A stretch of DNA of 64,000 nt from Bursaphelenchus xylophilus (taxonomy: Eukaryota; Nematoda; Chromadorea; Rhabditida; Aphelenchoididae): positions 5,518,001-5,582,000 of the forward strand of contig CAJFCV020000004.1 of assembly GCA_904066235.2 (NCBI GenBank), in the 5' to 3' direction. The position numbers were made by a program, and so were the translations under genes. Shown here one piece after another: positions 49,001 to 62,492 of this stretch (its first letter is position 1; each line of letters opens with the position of its first letter). The notes under the pieces are model-generated. The model was not told where the DNA came from and ran no database searches. It saw only the letters and a program-made list of their open reading frames with translations.

Positions 49001-52000
49001 ATACGGTTTACAATCCTCCCCGGAACGTCCGCTCCCCTCCCGTTACAAGTATTTTTTGTGCGCGAAAAAACGGAAATCACTGCTATTAAGAGGCGATCCG
49101 GGGAACGACTCTTTGTTTTATAGGACTCATTCTAATTAAAGAGCGGAACGACCAAACGTTTAACCTTCTCCGAATGTTTTGTTTTAGGAGCGACGCGCGG
49201 CTTCAGATTTCAGAAAATGGGCCTTAGTAATGGTGAGTCATTAGGGCAACAGGCAGATGCAGTTGTGGCAAGTGCCGGCCGAGAGATCGCTCGAGGTGTC
49301 GGGGGTGCCCTCGACTGGTCGATCCCTACTTCTTCCAGTCCTCAAGTTGTATTCTTTTTTCTCACCGCCTTCACAGATCTCGCGCATCCGCTCCCGCATT
49401 AATTCGAAGCGAAATTTGTCGGCCACAAAATTTTACTGCGTTGATGGGAAAATAAAATCCAGGGATCAAAATTTCAGCGCCGAAATTTAAATTCGAGCGG
49501 CGAATGCTTTCGGCCGAATTGCAATTATGCAAAAATTTATGCCAAAAATATTCACAACAAGCCTCACTCATCTTTGCTGGTAGTCGTGAGAGACATGTGT
49601 AGTGCTGTTCTTTTGATACACCCCTCCGGCTTAATCTTAATTGCCCTTCCGAACCCATTTTAAAAGCAAACGTTTGGCCAGTTTTATGGCCTAAATGGCA
49701 CTTTACGAGACTCTAGGTAAGACGACAGCCGGTCGTTGTAGCTTCTTAGCATATACATATCTCCTCGGAAATGAAGCCTGACAACAAAAAAAGGAAATGA
49801 GAAGAGAATGCGGTAATTTTTTGACTCCCAAAAGGGGCGGATTAGGACTTGGCCCTCTTGGCCGCGCGCCTTTCCTTTGGTCCTCGGCTCTCGAGAACAC
49901 GGCCCTGATGTTTTTGTAGGTACCCGGCATCTTTTTTTTATCCTTGCCGCCCTTCAAATACGGAACAGATTATGCAGAATGCCCCCGGAGAAGAGCCGGA
50001 AGTCGGGGATCAGTCCTTTGATCCAATCATGACTTCAGAACAGAGAACGGGCCTCGCGGTGGGAGCCAACACTTCCGATTAATGATCCGGATGATATAAT
50101 TCTCCCATCAAGAAAGCATTTTTTGGGTTTATACCTGCCACAGAGACCCGGACGCCCCTTGATCTTCCCTTAGAGACTCGCGAGGCTCATAAATCTTATC
50201 AATTGGGGTAGCCTCGACCTACTTAATACTCGCGTAACCTCCTCAAGTAACCAACTTAAGGAAACCCCGGGGCTAAACTTGGGTTCTCCATAATTACGCA
50301 AGAGATTCATGTCAATTAAATAGATGAAGTGTGCCGTTAGAACACTTGAAGTGGACGTTCAAGAATAAACAGGGAGTCAGAAAAGAGTGAGTGGGTTGTT
50401 TGCAAGTTTTCGGGTCTCAAAAAAGGGACCCTCCCCCCTTGAATGGCCACTGTTTCGAACTGTTTTGTTTGCGACTCCACCTCGAGTCGGTTGCTTTGGG
50501 TTGTCGGGCATGGTTAATGTTTGAAGGGGTAAACTCGCCAATTTGTATACATTCGGTATATAAGTCATCATCCATATTATCCATTATTTAAAGGGCTATA
50601 AATTAAATCCAAGGATCGCCTCGCCTGGGGAGGGAAGTCGTATATGCGCGGGAGATGGGTGTCATGCTGCGATTTCATGAACATTTGTTGCTTGATATAC
50701 TGCCAGGTATCGTCCTCCCCCGGGGATCCTCTGATTTACGGCTGTTTTCGTCTGCTTAGCAAAGTGAATTACAGTAATTTTTCTGCGAGTTTTGTCTAAC
50801 TTAACGCTTATAATTATGACATACATGCTAATCTTATGTCGTTTTTTCCCTCAGAAGGTCATGACCTCGGACTTTTAATCCCCTGAACACTGGGCCCTGG
50901 GATTCCGCCACAATGCGTTCTAATTGGTGATCGAGACCAAGGTCGGGAGGATCGCCATAATGCAACTCCTTAGCTCTCGGAATTAATACGGAACTCTTCC
51001 CTTGCTCCTTCAGTAATTATGGGAATTCATAAAACTTACGGGATATTCTACATGTTGATTATTTTTTGTTTGTTTTGTTTTCTTATATTGTGCTTGGTTT
51101 CACGTTGATGGATGCCCATCAGTTTGTGAATACCCGCAGCACTTGATTGTCGGGGATTTACCTAATCTTGAGGTTGATCTAAACCCGTCGAAAGTGGAGT
51201 CCACTTTTTTGTTTGTTTTTCGGGATGACCGCATCTCATCTCAATTATAATATCATAAAGGCTCTTTTGATTGAAACCGTTTCGGAAGCGGGTTTCAAAG
51301 GGCCTATCACTATCAGATTAGTTATTTGATATTCCCTAACTTTGGCCCTTTCGTCGGATTACAGCGCCCTTCTGTTCTCTTTTCCCTTCACTCCTCCCAA
51401 ACCTTATGGACATTCCGAAGAGAGGGTCCCTTCCCTTTTGTACAGTCGTGCATTTATTTCTGTTGTCTTATCTCCGATGCGCCAAAGTTCAGAGGAATCC
51501 CCGGATGCCAGAGATCCAATGGTCGGAAGGGGCGTGGCTTCGGGGGAGGTCCTTATTTTTATTTTTGTTCTAAAACTTTCGCTCCTTCTCGGTCTGGAGA
51601 AATCGTGGGATCGTGACCTCCACCGCCTTAATTGGGCCCTTAGGGCGGGAATGAGTTACTTATGCAGATTTTGTAACCCATCTGGAAGCCGTCGCTGGCC
51701 TTTCTCAACAATTCATGGGTCACTACTTTTCTCACAAGCCTCTTTTCTTGTCATTGTATAGTAATAATAATTTGAGATATTTGAGCGCACTCTTTCCTTT
51801 TTGGCCAGAGACCCTATTAGCCCTGCGGGCCTCAAAAGTCGCCTGCCAGATTAATTGGCAAGGATACAAATTCAATGGCCAAGAGGGAGAGGTGCTTATT
51901 CCTTGCTCAGACTTGTTTTTTCGAGGGGAAATTAAGCTTCTGAATATTTTATTTCGACCGTTTAGTCCCTTCCGGAGACTGTCGACACTGATTTTTTATC

Positions 52001-52476
52001 TACAAACACGGATCGACTTGCGTGCTGACGATTATTTAATTTTATTGTCCTACCAAAATTTTCGAAGACAACATCCCTTCAATTGACCTTCGATAGATTT
52101 CCCAAAATACTTTTTTTGGCTAGCTTTATAAAATGTGTCATTCTGTCGCCTTTTCCAGATCCCGACAAGATTTTGTAAAAACAATTTTCGGTCGAGGTGG
52201 CCATGTTTGAGGTCAGTGGGAGAATATACCCTGGAATTAGCGGACGTTCGACTGGATCCCACGGCTTAATGGCCGGGTCCGCGCGAACGATTCAATTATT
52301 CATAAGAAATGCGAGAAACCCGGCCAGAGGCCTTCCCAATTCTTCCACATTATATTATACTACCCTATCACACTCCGTATCTTCCTCCTCGCGCGTTTGA
52401 TTGACGGTTTCGTCCCGTTTCCTTAATTTTGGCCCTAATCCCCAATTATTCATCTCCTTTGCAGAGCTATGCTTCA
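46003..52476. other. Long gene-free region upstream of plexin
   Basis: About 6.5 kb between the divergent IFT22 and plexin genes. Many short frames occur but none has a domain, signal peptide or coherent splice pattern. An acceptor (CTTTGCAG) at about 52457-52464 suggests a 5' UTR exon or trans-splice site just before the plexin ATG. The region probably holds plexin regulatory sequence or 5' introns; I see no repeat of note. Confidence 0.5.
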
Positions 52477-55400
52477 ATGTATTTGCGGGCATGGGATCTC
52501 CATTGTCTGATCGTCTTCGTGACAAGTGTAATATGCACAGCAAATGGTTCGGAACGACTGCTCAACAGCTTTCGAGCTTCCAGTAAAATTAATAATGTCT
52601 TTTTAAAGGGAGATAAGGTGAGTGTGGCATATTGTATTACCTATTTTTATTGTGTTTTATCTTTGATTAAATGGATTTAGGTGTATATTGGGGCTGTCAA
52701 CAGCATCTACGTCATCAACAACCATCTCTCTGTCTTAGCCGAACAAACCACCGGTCCTATTCTTGATTCTCCTTTGTGTTCTCCGGATTTGAATAGTTGT
52801 ATTGGCTCTAAGGAATCAATAGAATCTTCGGATAACTACAACAAGATCCTCCAATATTCTCCAAAATCGGATCTCTTGTTAGTATGTGGATCCGTGAGAC
52901 AAGGGATTTGCGAATGGCGGGATTTGAATACTCTTAGGGTTGTCAATAAACACGAATCGTCGCCGATTCCCGTCGCTGCCAACTCTCCCAATGCATCTAC
53001 GACTTCTCTGATAGTCAAGGATGTGTATGATGAGGATCAATTATTTGTGGCTGCATCTCTGACCACGGAATCTCCTTATCGGGATGGATTTCCTGCTGTT
53101 ACGACGAGGGCTATTCCCTCTTTGATTACTTTGAATTCGGGATCATTAGAAGGTAAGTTTTTGCTTTTACACTGTGTTTTCGTTTTAAAAAATAGTAAAA
53201 TCTCTTGACCTTTAATCCAATATTGATCTTATTTTAGGTGAAGCAGCTGTCTTTATCCGGGCCGATTACCGTCAGCGCTTCAAAGTGGAGTACGTTACTT
53301 CGTTTACCTTCGATAATTACATCTACACGGCTTCCATCCAAAACCAAGACCTCAAACTCCCATCGACTCTGGGCCATTCGGTTTCAAAGCTGATCAGAGT
53401 CTGTCAGAATGATGACAAGTATGTGATTTGACACTTCTATTAGCTGAGATCAAGGTCAGAGATGTGCTTTCGATAACACATCTCTATTAGTTGTTGGTGA
53501 AGGTCCTTTTTTGGCTTGTTCAGATCTTATCGGGACTGTGATTTGGCCAATTTCTGGGTCTAACTCAATTAGCTTTGTTTCCGAACCAACATATAATTAT
53601 AGGCCGAGATTGTGGGAAATGGCCTTAAGAGGTCGGGGACGTCTCCCCTGCTTGCGTAATACCCCCTTAAAACGACTCTCACTTAGAATGAAAACAGATC
53701 GAGTGTAAAATAGAGATTAAGGTCGACAAATCAAGTGTGTATAATCAAGCATTGCTTGAAGAAATATGCTAAAAGATCTAATATTTTATAATTTTCTTTA
53801 CATTTTGCTTTAGGTATGTTTCCTATTCGGAAATCGAGATCCAATGTCGGGGCGAAGATAACACCAATTTTAATATTGTCAAGTCGATGAAATTGGTGGG
53901 CCAAGAGTTGATTGGAGTGTTCACAGATCAGAATGAGCAGCGATCGGCGGTCTGTATCTATCAAATGTCCAGAGTTCAGACCACTTTCTTCTACAATATC
54001 GACCGATGCTGGGGAGGGACGTCGACCGTGGGCTTACCTCACATGGGACGGGATGCCAAATGCAGTAATGTGAGTGAATTCCGAATGCGTGGAGGCAGGA
54101 AACGGGGAATGGTATTCAAATTCAATTGGCTATATACTCCTTGGTGTGTCATCCCCGCCATTTTCTTTTGTTTTGGCACGCTTTTTGAGTAACAAAGCCG
54201 ATCTTTTACCGCGCCGATGTCATAAATTTTCGGGGGAAGTTTTACTATAGGCCTTTATGCAAATGAGAAAAAAGCAAACCATATGGGCGAGGACCCACCT
54301 TTCCCGGATCTTCGCCATGATTTGGAGATGTAGATTAATTAGATAATTGGCTTCCATTTTACGAAAACATATGGCTGCACACATGAACAAGCCTAATGTA
54401 ACATGCAGGGGTCATAAAGACGGGAACTACTGTAAAATGTCACAAAAAATTAGATGATTCCCAGTACCATATCATTTTCAGAGGAGTCGGATGACCTTGT
54501 CCAATGAGACCTGCCTTCTGGGTGTTGGTGGATCCATCCAAATCTCGGAGATTGCTGTGAAACAATTCGAGGCTCGAACCTTGACTGCTGTCGATGCCAG
54601 ATTCATTCAAAATCATTTTCTGTTGGCTTTGGGAACAAAGTCTGGTGATGTTTTACAGGTAAGCACATTAATCTTGGAACTTTCATTGGTGTTCCCTTTG
54701 ATCTTCTTTAATTACTTTGGCCGAATTTCCCTCAATTTGACGCCTTTTCCGAAGGATTAATGTCAGTTTATTTAAGAGTGATTTAAGACCAGCTAAAGGT
54801 GATTGGAAGTGATGTAGGGCCTCCTAATTCTTACCGGAAGATTAATTGGCTAGAACTGGCCTGATCCTGGGAATTTTTGTGGGAAAAGTTTACGCAAATT
54901 TTGACGGATTAGGTTTGTGGGAGCGGATTAAGGTCAAGCTGATCCACGACTGGTCAGGTGTTCCCACGGGGTTAAATTATTCTCAAAAGATCGAATTTTG
55001 AATTAATGTTAAAGAAAGTAATGTTGCTATTACAGTATGAGATTCTGGGAGACAAAGGGAACCGTCAAGTGGAAGATTCATTTGCCGAATTCCTGGCCGG
55101 CCCTGATCCCGTGGATAAAATCCAGTTCTTGGACGAGGAAAAGCTGTTCGTTGTCAGCGGAAATGAGGTATGGTTGAATACTTTTTTATTGGTTTAATTG
55201 GTTTATGAATAACGTCCGTGTAAACAGTTGACCGTAATTTACGCGTTTATGCCCATAATTGGTATGACCACACCTCCTCGCAGCCGGGATTAGCCCCATT
55301 TCGCATGTTATTTCTCGACATTAAAGGCGGCTTTAATAACCGAAAGTTTGCGCAAGAAATGGCGAAGGAATAAATCCGTAATTTGCGTATTTGAGACTCG

Positions 55401-58400
55401 ATTCCGAATGCATTAAGGCGGCAGTCAAGGTCGGGCATTACTCCTGCAGTTCACGAATCCCAAATTGAGGGATTACGTAAGAGGAGACGAACAAATAATC
55501 GGTATCACACTATTCCCATAGAAAGGAAACATAAGGAAAATCTCGTAAAATTCTTACTCTCTCTTATCAGCGCATGTTTTATGGCCCATAAACCGCAGTA
55601 AGAAGATCATAAATTAGCCGGCCGTCTTTTGTTTGCTGACAAGACGGCGGCACCCTTCAAGGGTCCACCTTTTATCATTTAATCTCCGCTGACCGATCGC
55701 TAAGCGGCTAGGCCGGGCCATCTGTTGTCTCATTAATAAAGGGCGAACAGACAATGGACATCATTTGGATCGGGGATGATTATTTATGTGCGAACGGATC
55801 CCGCAAAGCTTACACAATTGGCTGTTTTTTGGCATAAATTATGATCAGCGAGGATTGACGAGCACTTTGTTACACCAAAATATAATCTATGAGAATGCAA
55901 ATAATGTCAAGTATAATGTTTAAACAAGAGTTCCTTTCAGGTTTTGACATTCAAGGTGTCAGTGTGTCCAAAGAGCTCCTCTTGTGATCAGTGTGTCTTC
56001 GCCCGTGATCCTTTATGCGGATTCTGTCTCTCCGAAGGCAAATGCACTTCTCAAATCGAATGCCAATCTCGTCTTGTCAGTCAGTGCCCGGTTTCAAGGG
56101 ATTCTGTAACTCCTTCCAACTCTTCCACAACATCCTTATCCAGTATCTTCTTCCCTGTTGTCGGGCTTCCTCAGCCGGCGGTTGGTAAGGGATACGAATG
56201 CTATTTCGGACCCTTCAAGTCATCGGCTTTATGGACTCCGGAAGGTGTCAAGTGCAATATTCCAAACCAGAAACCGACCACGAATGGAAAAGACTTCATG
56301 CAGGTACCACTAGCTATTAGATCCTCATCATCCCGCTACAACATTGTCCAACAGAACTTTACTTTCTATGATTGTAAAGTTCATACTGTATGTTCAAAAT
56401 GCTCCCAATCAGAATGGCCATGTACTTGGTGCTCATCTACGAGATCTTGTCAAGCAGAAGATCAGAAATGTGAAATTAAGGTAGGTTAAAGTTATTTGGG
56501 ATCTGGAGTTAATAATTATTTTTTTAGTCGAATGGAAGATGTCCCCACATTGACATGTCAAGTCAGCCCTCCATCACTGTCCCTGATGCTACAAATCAAT
56601 CTATCTCTTTCAACGTCAGATTCATGGATTCAGAAGTTGATTCCAAGGGTTTGACCTGTGAAGTGTCAGCTTCAGAACCGGATTCTAATCCCTCTTCGGT
56701 TCCAGCAACTTTTATATCGAAAGAAAAGGTCCAGTGTAGTCCTATTTTCTTTAAATACCGGGATGATAAAGCTGAACGCGTTTATCAATTGGAGCTAAAG
56801 AGAGACAAAGAGTTGATTGACAAGATCCCCATTACTGCTTTCAAGTGTTCAATAATGGCTTCTGACTGCTCGAGTTGTTTGGCATTGGATCCCAGGTTTC
56901 AATGTACCTGGTGTGCTGGGGGATGTCATTTTGATGAGAATTGTCCGGTTAGACCTTCCAAGGCAAAAGCTGACACTTTATGCACGGCACCCGTGATTGA
57001 CTCGGTACGTTTTTGTTGTTTTGCACTTTGTCATTAACTTTCTCCTCTAATGAAGACGTTGTTTTCAGTTCTCCCCGATTGCTGGGCCAATTGAAGGAGG
57101 CACTGTAATTGAGATCAGAGGTCGAGATCTTGGCTCCAGAATTCAAGATGTCCAAGACCGAGTGATGGTTGGGTCTTCAAAATGCAGAGTGATTGATTAT
57201 GAAGTCTCAGTGAAGATTTTGTGTGTGGTTGAAACTGGAACTGGGTCAGGACCGATCAGAGTGACCATCGGGAAAACGGGGAAACGTCAAGTAGAATCTG
57301 ACGCCCACTTCCATTTTCTGGAGCCGGTGATACGATCAATTCAACCTTCCTTTGGTCCGATGTCTGGGGGCACTAGACTTAGAATTCACGGGGAAAATCT
57401 GGACGTTGGAGCCATGGTTAATGTTAGTGTCGACAGGATACCATGCAAGGTGATTCCCGAAGAGAGGTCAAAGAATCAGATCATGTGTTTGACGGGTCGA
57501 AGCCCTACGGCATACACCGCTGAGACAATAAGACTTCAAGTGGATGAGACTATCAGAATATTGAATGCCGAATTTGAATACAGACCAGATCCAACGGTGG
57601 TGTCAGTTGATCCCTTGGTCGCATTCGAAAGTGGAGGACGACTTCTTACTGTGAAGGTAAAAGGTGATTGTATTAATAAATGTGGATTGTTATAGGGAAC
57701 GAACTTTGATTCCGTCTTGGAAGCCAAGATCTTCCTGGTTTCGTCTTCATCTGCTTTTGAAACTTCCATTGTTTCTGACCTTGCTGCATGTCAGATCCAG
57801 AACTCGACCGAGATGACTTGTGAATCCCCCCGGTTGTCTTACAACCTTCTGAATCCTGAGGTCGGTCACGCCAGAAGGGCCTTCAACAAATTTCCGGTTG
57901 GATTCCATATGGATGGGGTTGAAGATGTCAGGAATCTGGGCCGTTTGTTCTCCTTGATGACTGTTTCGGATCCTCAATTTGCTTCATTCAAGGGTGTCAA
58001 GACACTTAGTTTGGGGCACCCATTGGTCATCGAAGGGAAACACTTGACAATGGCTGCTAAACCGGACGAATACACTGTAAGACAAACATATTTTGGCGGG
58101 AGTTGCAGGCGTTAGAAAACGAATAACTTTATATTAAACGAAACGGGAAATCCCGAGGATTCAGGGAAAAAAGAAACGTTTGACTCAAAAATAAAGAAGT
58201 TATGGTCAACTGAAATCGGGCCTAAAATGGTCTACTCTGTTTTTGGTTTGCAATTGTGATCTTTTCAGGTTACAATCGGAACAGTGAAATGTCCAGTGAT
58301 TGTTCTAGAGTCCCATCAATTGGTATGCCGGACTCCGGAAGTTCTTCCTCCCCAGACAGATGACCAAGGCACTCCGCTGAACGACGGCAGATCTCTGGTA

Positions 58401-60761
58401 GTGGTCAGGTTTGGGTCTGGGAGAATTCGCGCCGAAATCGGACCCTTGGAATTCACGGACTCTGTTTCCCTGCAATCCTCGGCATTTATGAGGAACAACT
58501 TGGTCAGATTAATACTCATTTTGGTGTTTGGCATCGGGATTGTGGGCGTTGGACTTGTCCTTATCTTCTTCTTGTGGCGACGACGATCAAGCGAACATGA
58601 GCGAGATTACAAACGGATTCAGATGCAGCTGGAACAAATGGAGTCGAATGTGAGGAATGAGTGCAAGCAGGCCTTTGCCGAACTCCAAACTGATATGTCG
58701 ACGGATCTGAGTATGACCATGGACAGTGACGGAATCCCTTACCACGATCGGGTCGAGTTCTTTAGTCGATTGTTATTCAAAGATGGTATGGACACCACTA
58801 TTCTTAATGGTTACGGTACTGCAGGAATCTATGCAACGTAAGTAGAACAATGATTATTTAATATGGTTTGGTTAGGCATCTCCCAAATGCTATAATCCAG
58901 TTCGAAAGTCTCTTATACAATCGACAGTTTGTATTTGTAATGGTGCAGATGGTGGAGTCGAATATAAATATCGGAGTTTCGGAAAGATCAACTTTGGCCT
59001 CTCTTTTGATGGTTGCGATGGCTAGAGATATGGGATATTGTACTGAAGTTGTGTTTACTTTATTATCTGCTCATATCCAACAGTCTTGTCAGAACAAAAG
59101 CAATCATCTTCTCTTCCGCAGATCGGACAGTTTGGTCGAGAAATTATTCCAGCATTGGCTGTCGTTTACCCTACACCCAGCTATGATTGAACCTGTGGGG
59201 CCTGGCAGACAGTTGTATCTTTTATACAAGGCACTGAAGTTTCAAACTGAAAAGGGACCAATCGATGTTTGTACGGGGAACTCCAGATATTCATTATCCG
59301 AGCAGCGATTGTTGAGAGAATCTGTGGATGCGCAACCTATCGTCTTGATGATTATCCCGATTGAAGGTTTCGATCAAGCGCCAGTTCCGTTGAGAGTAGT
59401 TGATTGTGACACGATCTCTCAAGTCAAATCCAAACTCCTTGATGCCTTATATAAAAATGAATCCTACACTCGACGGATGACTACCGATCAGTTTGATCTT
59501 GAATGGAGATGTCCGAGAAGAGGAAACATTTTGTTATTGGATGATGATCAACCGCACATCAAAGGCGTCAAGAAGCTTCATACAGTCAGGTATTACAACC
59601 TACAATCAAATTCCGTCCTCACGATGCAACAACGAGGACAGCATTCGTTTACCACCTTCCGAAGTGAGTCTGGCGGATCTTCTGATACCACTTGTTCCGT
59701 ATGGTCATCCGCACATCTAATAGATCAGAATGGAATACCTGTATCCCCGGCTTCTGCATGCAGTAATGTGACTTATTACCATCTTACTCCTCCAACATCT
59801 CTTAAATCGAATACCCTTCAAAGTCATGCAAGCGCTTTGCTGTCTTTGGATAAAAAGCAGAGGAAGCAGTACGTTTTGCAGAGACATTCTAGTCAGCAAC
59901 ATCTATTCGTGGAAGAGAATTCATCCAGAAATATCCCTGAAGTCTTCCTAACACGACTGGTTATGTGGTAAGTTTTCATTGAAAGTATAATTGATAGCAA
60001 GATCGGTGTTTCAATTGTAGCCTACTTAATTTCAGTAAGGGAACGATACAACAATTTATCGATGAATTCTTAAATGCAGTGATGTATTCGAACGTGGATA
60101 TTTGTGAAGTGCCAGTGGTCCTGAAGTATGTGATGGACTTCCTCGATCAACAAGCAATTCGGAATGGAGTTTCGGACCCTGAGGTCATCCACGCCTGGAA
60201 GACCAACGCCTATGTTTTGAGGTTCTGGGTCCAACTCCTCCATAACCCTGATTCCCTATTCGATATCAACAGACAGAATTATGTGAACTCTTCTTTGGTT
60301 GTGATTGGCCAGACCTTGATCGATGCCTTCTCTCATTCAGAGGTACCACTTGGAAAGGAATCTCCGTCATCAAAGTTACTTTTTGCAAAGGATATTGCAA
60401 AGTTCAGACCAGTTGCTACGAGAATGTTTTCGAGGATACGACAACAGCCCAGGGTAGACAATGAAAAGTTCTTTGAATACATCAGAACTCTCACTACTGT
60501 AAGTTTTCTCGAAATTTTGAGTCAAAAAATTCTCCACATATTCTGAGAACGTAATTTCAGGAATCATGTGGAATGTCAGCTCATCTTGCAGTCAACGAAC
60601 TCCTCAACTGGTCCAAAGCCAACATCCTTCGTTTAACGGACCTCCTGGATCAAGATCCAGTCAGTGTGAAACTTCGATTGGGAGAGAGACTTCAAGAATC
60701 CGCGAGATGTTCGCTGGTCCCCTCGGATCCCCCAGACCATATCTACGCCACTCTCCAGTAA
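52477..60761 (+). CDS. Plexin (semaphorin receptor)
   Basis: Axon-guidance receptor for semaphorins with an intracellular Rap-GAP domain. Fourteen exons (52477-52617, 52681-53152, 53238-53418, 53814-54069, 54482-54658, 55036-55167, 55941-56480, 56528-57004, 57069-57656, 57696-58076, 58269-58837, 58876-59967, 60036-60498, 60561-60761) join in phase to 1889 aa, the usual plexin length. The order is signal peptide (1-24), Sema domain (to about 453), PSI domains (CDQCVFARDPLCGFC; CSKCSQSEWPCTWC; CSSCLALDPRFQCTWC), then IPT domains (FSPIAGPIEGGT, IQPSFGPMSGGT). A transmembrane helix (about 1192-1214), GAP part 1 with LLFRRSDSLVEK (paired arginines near 1385), a Rho-binding insert (about 1456-1546), and GAP part 2 with HAWKTNAYVLRFWVQLLHNP (about 1723) follow. 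The GAP arginines look intact. Introns at 54070-54481 and 55168-55940 are long and empty. Confidence 0.96.
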
Positions 60762-61506
60762 CCTTGTCCATATCGCTGTACATCTTTTATATTGTTCATG
60801 GTTTGTTTACTTACCATCCGGGTTTTGTCGGCTTTAAGTCGATATATGACTTTGGTCTCTATTTTTGTATATTTTGTTCCCCGTGCTTTTCTTTCAGAAA
60901 ACCAGATTTTCTATTTTATGTTCTATAACTGCCTCTCTAAATGTCTAAAGGTATTCAAATTCCTCTGGCACCATTCATTTCAACCTGATAAATAATAAAT
61001 ATCATGTTATTTCCACAGTTTTTTTGACAACGAGGTCACAAAGCACGCAGTAAGATGTTTTTGCCCAAGGTCCTGGAGATCAGACGCATAAGGTATCCTG
61101 ATTGGCCTATTGTAAAAAAACTTTCCCGTTAATTTTTTTGGTAGCGTTTTATTTTTTTGTATCGGATTGCCGTACCATGAAATTAAACTTCGTTTTCCGT
61201 ATACCCCACGGCGCAGAGAGCTCGGACTAACGCCATTATAACTGTTCCCCACACGGCCTTTTAAAGTGATCAAAAATTGGGAGTATAGGTCTCTGACGTA
61301 TTTTTGATTGCCTCAAAACGAAAGAAACTTTTTCACTGATGGTATTCGAATAACCTTTGATTAAACAAAGCTACTGTCACGCCAATTTATCCTTTATTGA
61401 CCAAGAGCTTTATATACGACAATGCCGTATGACATAATATACATATATACAAAGAAAAGCACAATAATTTACAAAGCCATATATACATAGATAACGTTTA
61501 ATAACA
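60762..61506. other. Convergent 3' flanks of plexin and the PNPLA8 exon
   Basis: A 745-bp AT-rich spacer. AATAAA near 60990 probably ends plexin. No coding exon was seen. Confidence 0.5.
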
Positions 61507-62001
61507 TCATTGAGGTGAGTAACGGCCATTTACGTGCTTTACATGTTCGAGTCCTCGTTTGGCGAGTTTCCAGAGTGGAGGGGGTCGGTTAAGTTGGAAG
61601 GCCGCATCAAAGATTTTCTGCCGATTTCGTCTCACATAAGATCGAGCATCAGAAACCATTTGTTCCAATCTGATGGGATCTATCTCATCCAGTGTATAAG
61701 GAAAAGACATATACGGATTGAGACGAAAGTATGACTGAGGAGGGAGAAGATCACTCATTGCGTTGTGTACAAGTTCCGTGTCGGTGGCTGAGTCAACAAT
61801 CTTGGAGATCTTATCCTGGATGCCAGTGTTTCTGATGGTTGAAGGCAGCTCCAGTTCGGTTACTGTGCGGCCATTACCCACTGAAACCACACACTGTATA
61901 GGTTCTGTTGGCCATAAAAGACGGGCTTCATGAAGGGCAATAGCTGTAGGGTTGTTTGCCAAAACACCTCCATCTTGATGAAGAACAGTCCCGAGAGATA
62001 C
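61507..62001 (-). CDS. PNPLA8: PNPLA8-type calcium-independent phospholipase A2 gamma, last exon only
   Basis: The exon starts after a TGTTTCAG acceptor, in phase 0 (VSLGTVLHQDGGVLANNPTA), and ends GRYSPQ with a TGA. It carries the catalytic Asp of patatin lipases in HQDGG and matches the iPLA2-gamma C-terminal part (HEARLLWPTEPIQCVVS, NSATDTELVHN-like, LLPPQSYFRLNP). The nucleophile motif GxSxG and the ATP-binding loop are missing: no patatin exon was found on the minus strand from 62002 to 64000. Either a long intron runs past the window edge with the tyrosinase gene nested inside it, or the gene is truncated. In other animals the enzyme acts on phospholipids in mitochondria and peroxisomes. 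Confidence 0.85.
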   Translation of the reverse strand, partial: VSLGTVLHQDGGVLANNPTAIALHEARLLWPTEPIQCVVSVGNGRTVTELELPSTIRNTGIQDKISKIVDSATDTELVHNAMSDLLPPQSYFRLNPYMSFPYTLDEIDPIRLEQMVSDARSYVRRNRQKIFDAAFQLNRPPPLWKLAKRGLEHVKHVNGRYSPQ

Positions 62002-62492
62002 CTGAAACAGCATAACTATACATACATTTCCCTCTTTTTGATCGAGACGTCAGTGGGTCTTTAAATGTATCTTTTAATCAAAACCCGCTTCGCATAATCA
62101 AAATGACAACAGTTGCCTAAGGCGATTAATCTAAAATTTCGGGACTTTTATCCAAACATTTACGCTTCGTGTGATTAAAGTAATTGAAAGAGTGACTGAG
62201 ATGAATTACCCAGATCATTCAATTCCGTGTTGGCCTGACCCTCACCCCTTTCCCTTCCCCTACCTGACCCGACTGACATTCGACGCTAATGAGAAGAGCC
62301 CAGAACCGGGCCTCGAGAGCGGAACACATTAACTTCTGCATACTACTACTGTCCTGTTCCTTCATTTCCTGCTGCCGCATATCCTCAGAACCGAGGACTT
62401 AGCGGCCAACGGAATTAAAACAGCTGTTGGGGTTGGTTTACAACATCCGAGGTCGGGTACCCAGTGCTGATTGCATTTATGAGCCAGGGGAA
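62002..62492. other. Sequence between the PNPLA8 exon and the tyrosinase-like gene
   Basis: A 491-bp stretch that would hold the tyrosinase-like gene's promoter and, on the other strand, the start of a PNPLA8 intron. No coding exon was seen on either strand. Confidence 0.45.

Noticed and set aside
47200..52100. Many 60-175 codon frames on both strands upstream of plexin
   Set aside because: None has a domain or consistent splice sites. They overlap one another in several frames, as expected for random frames in a long non-coding region.
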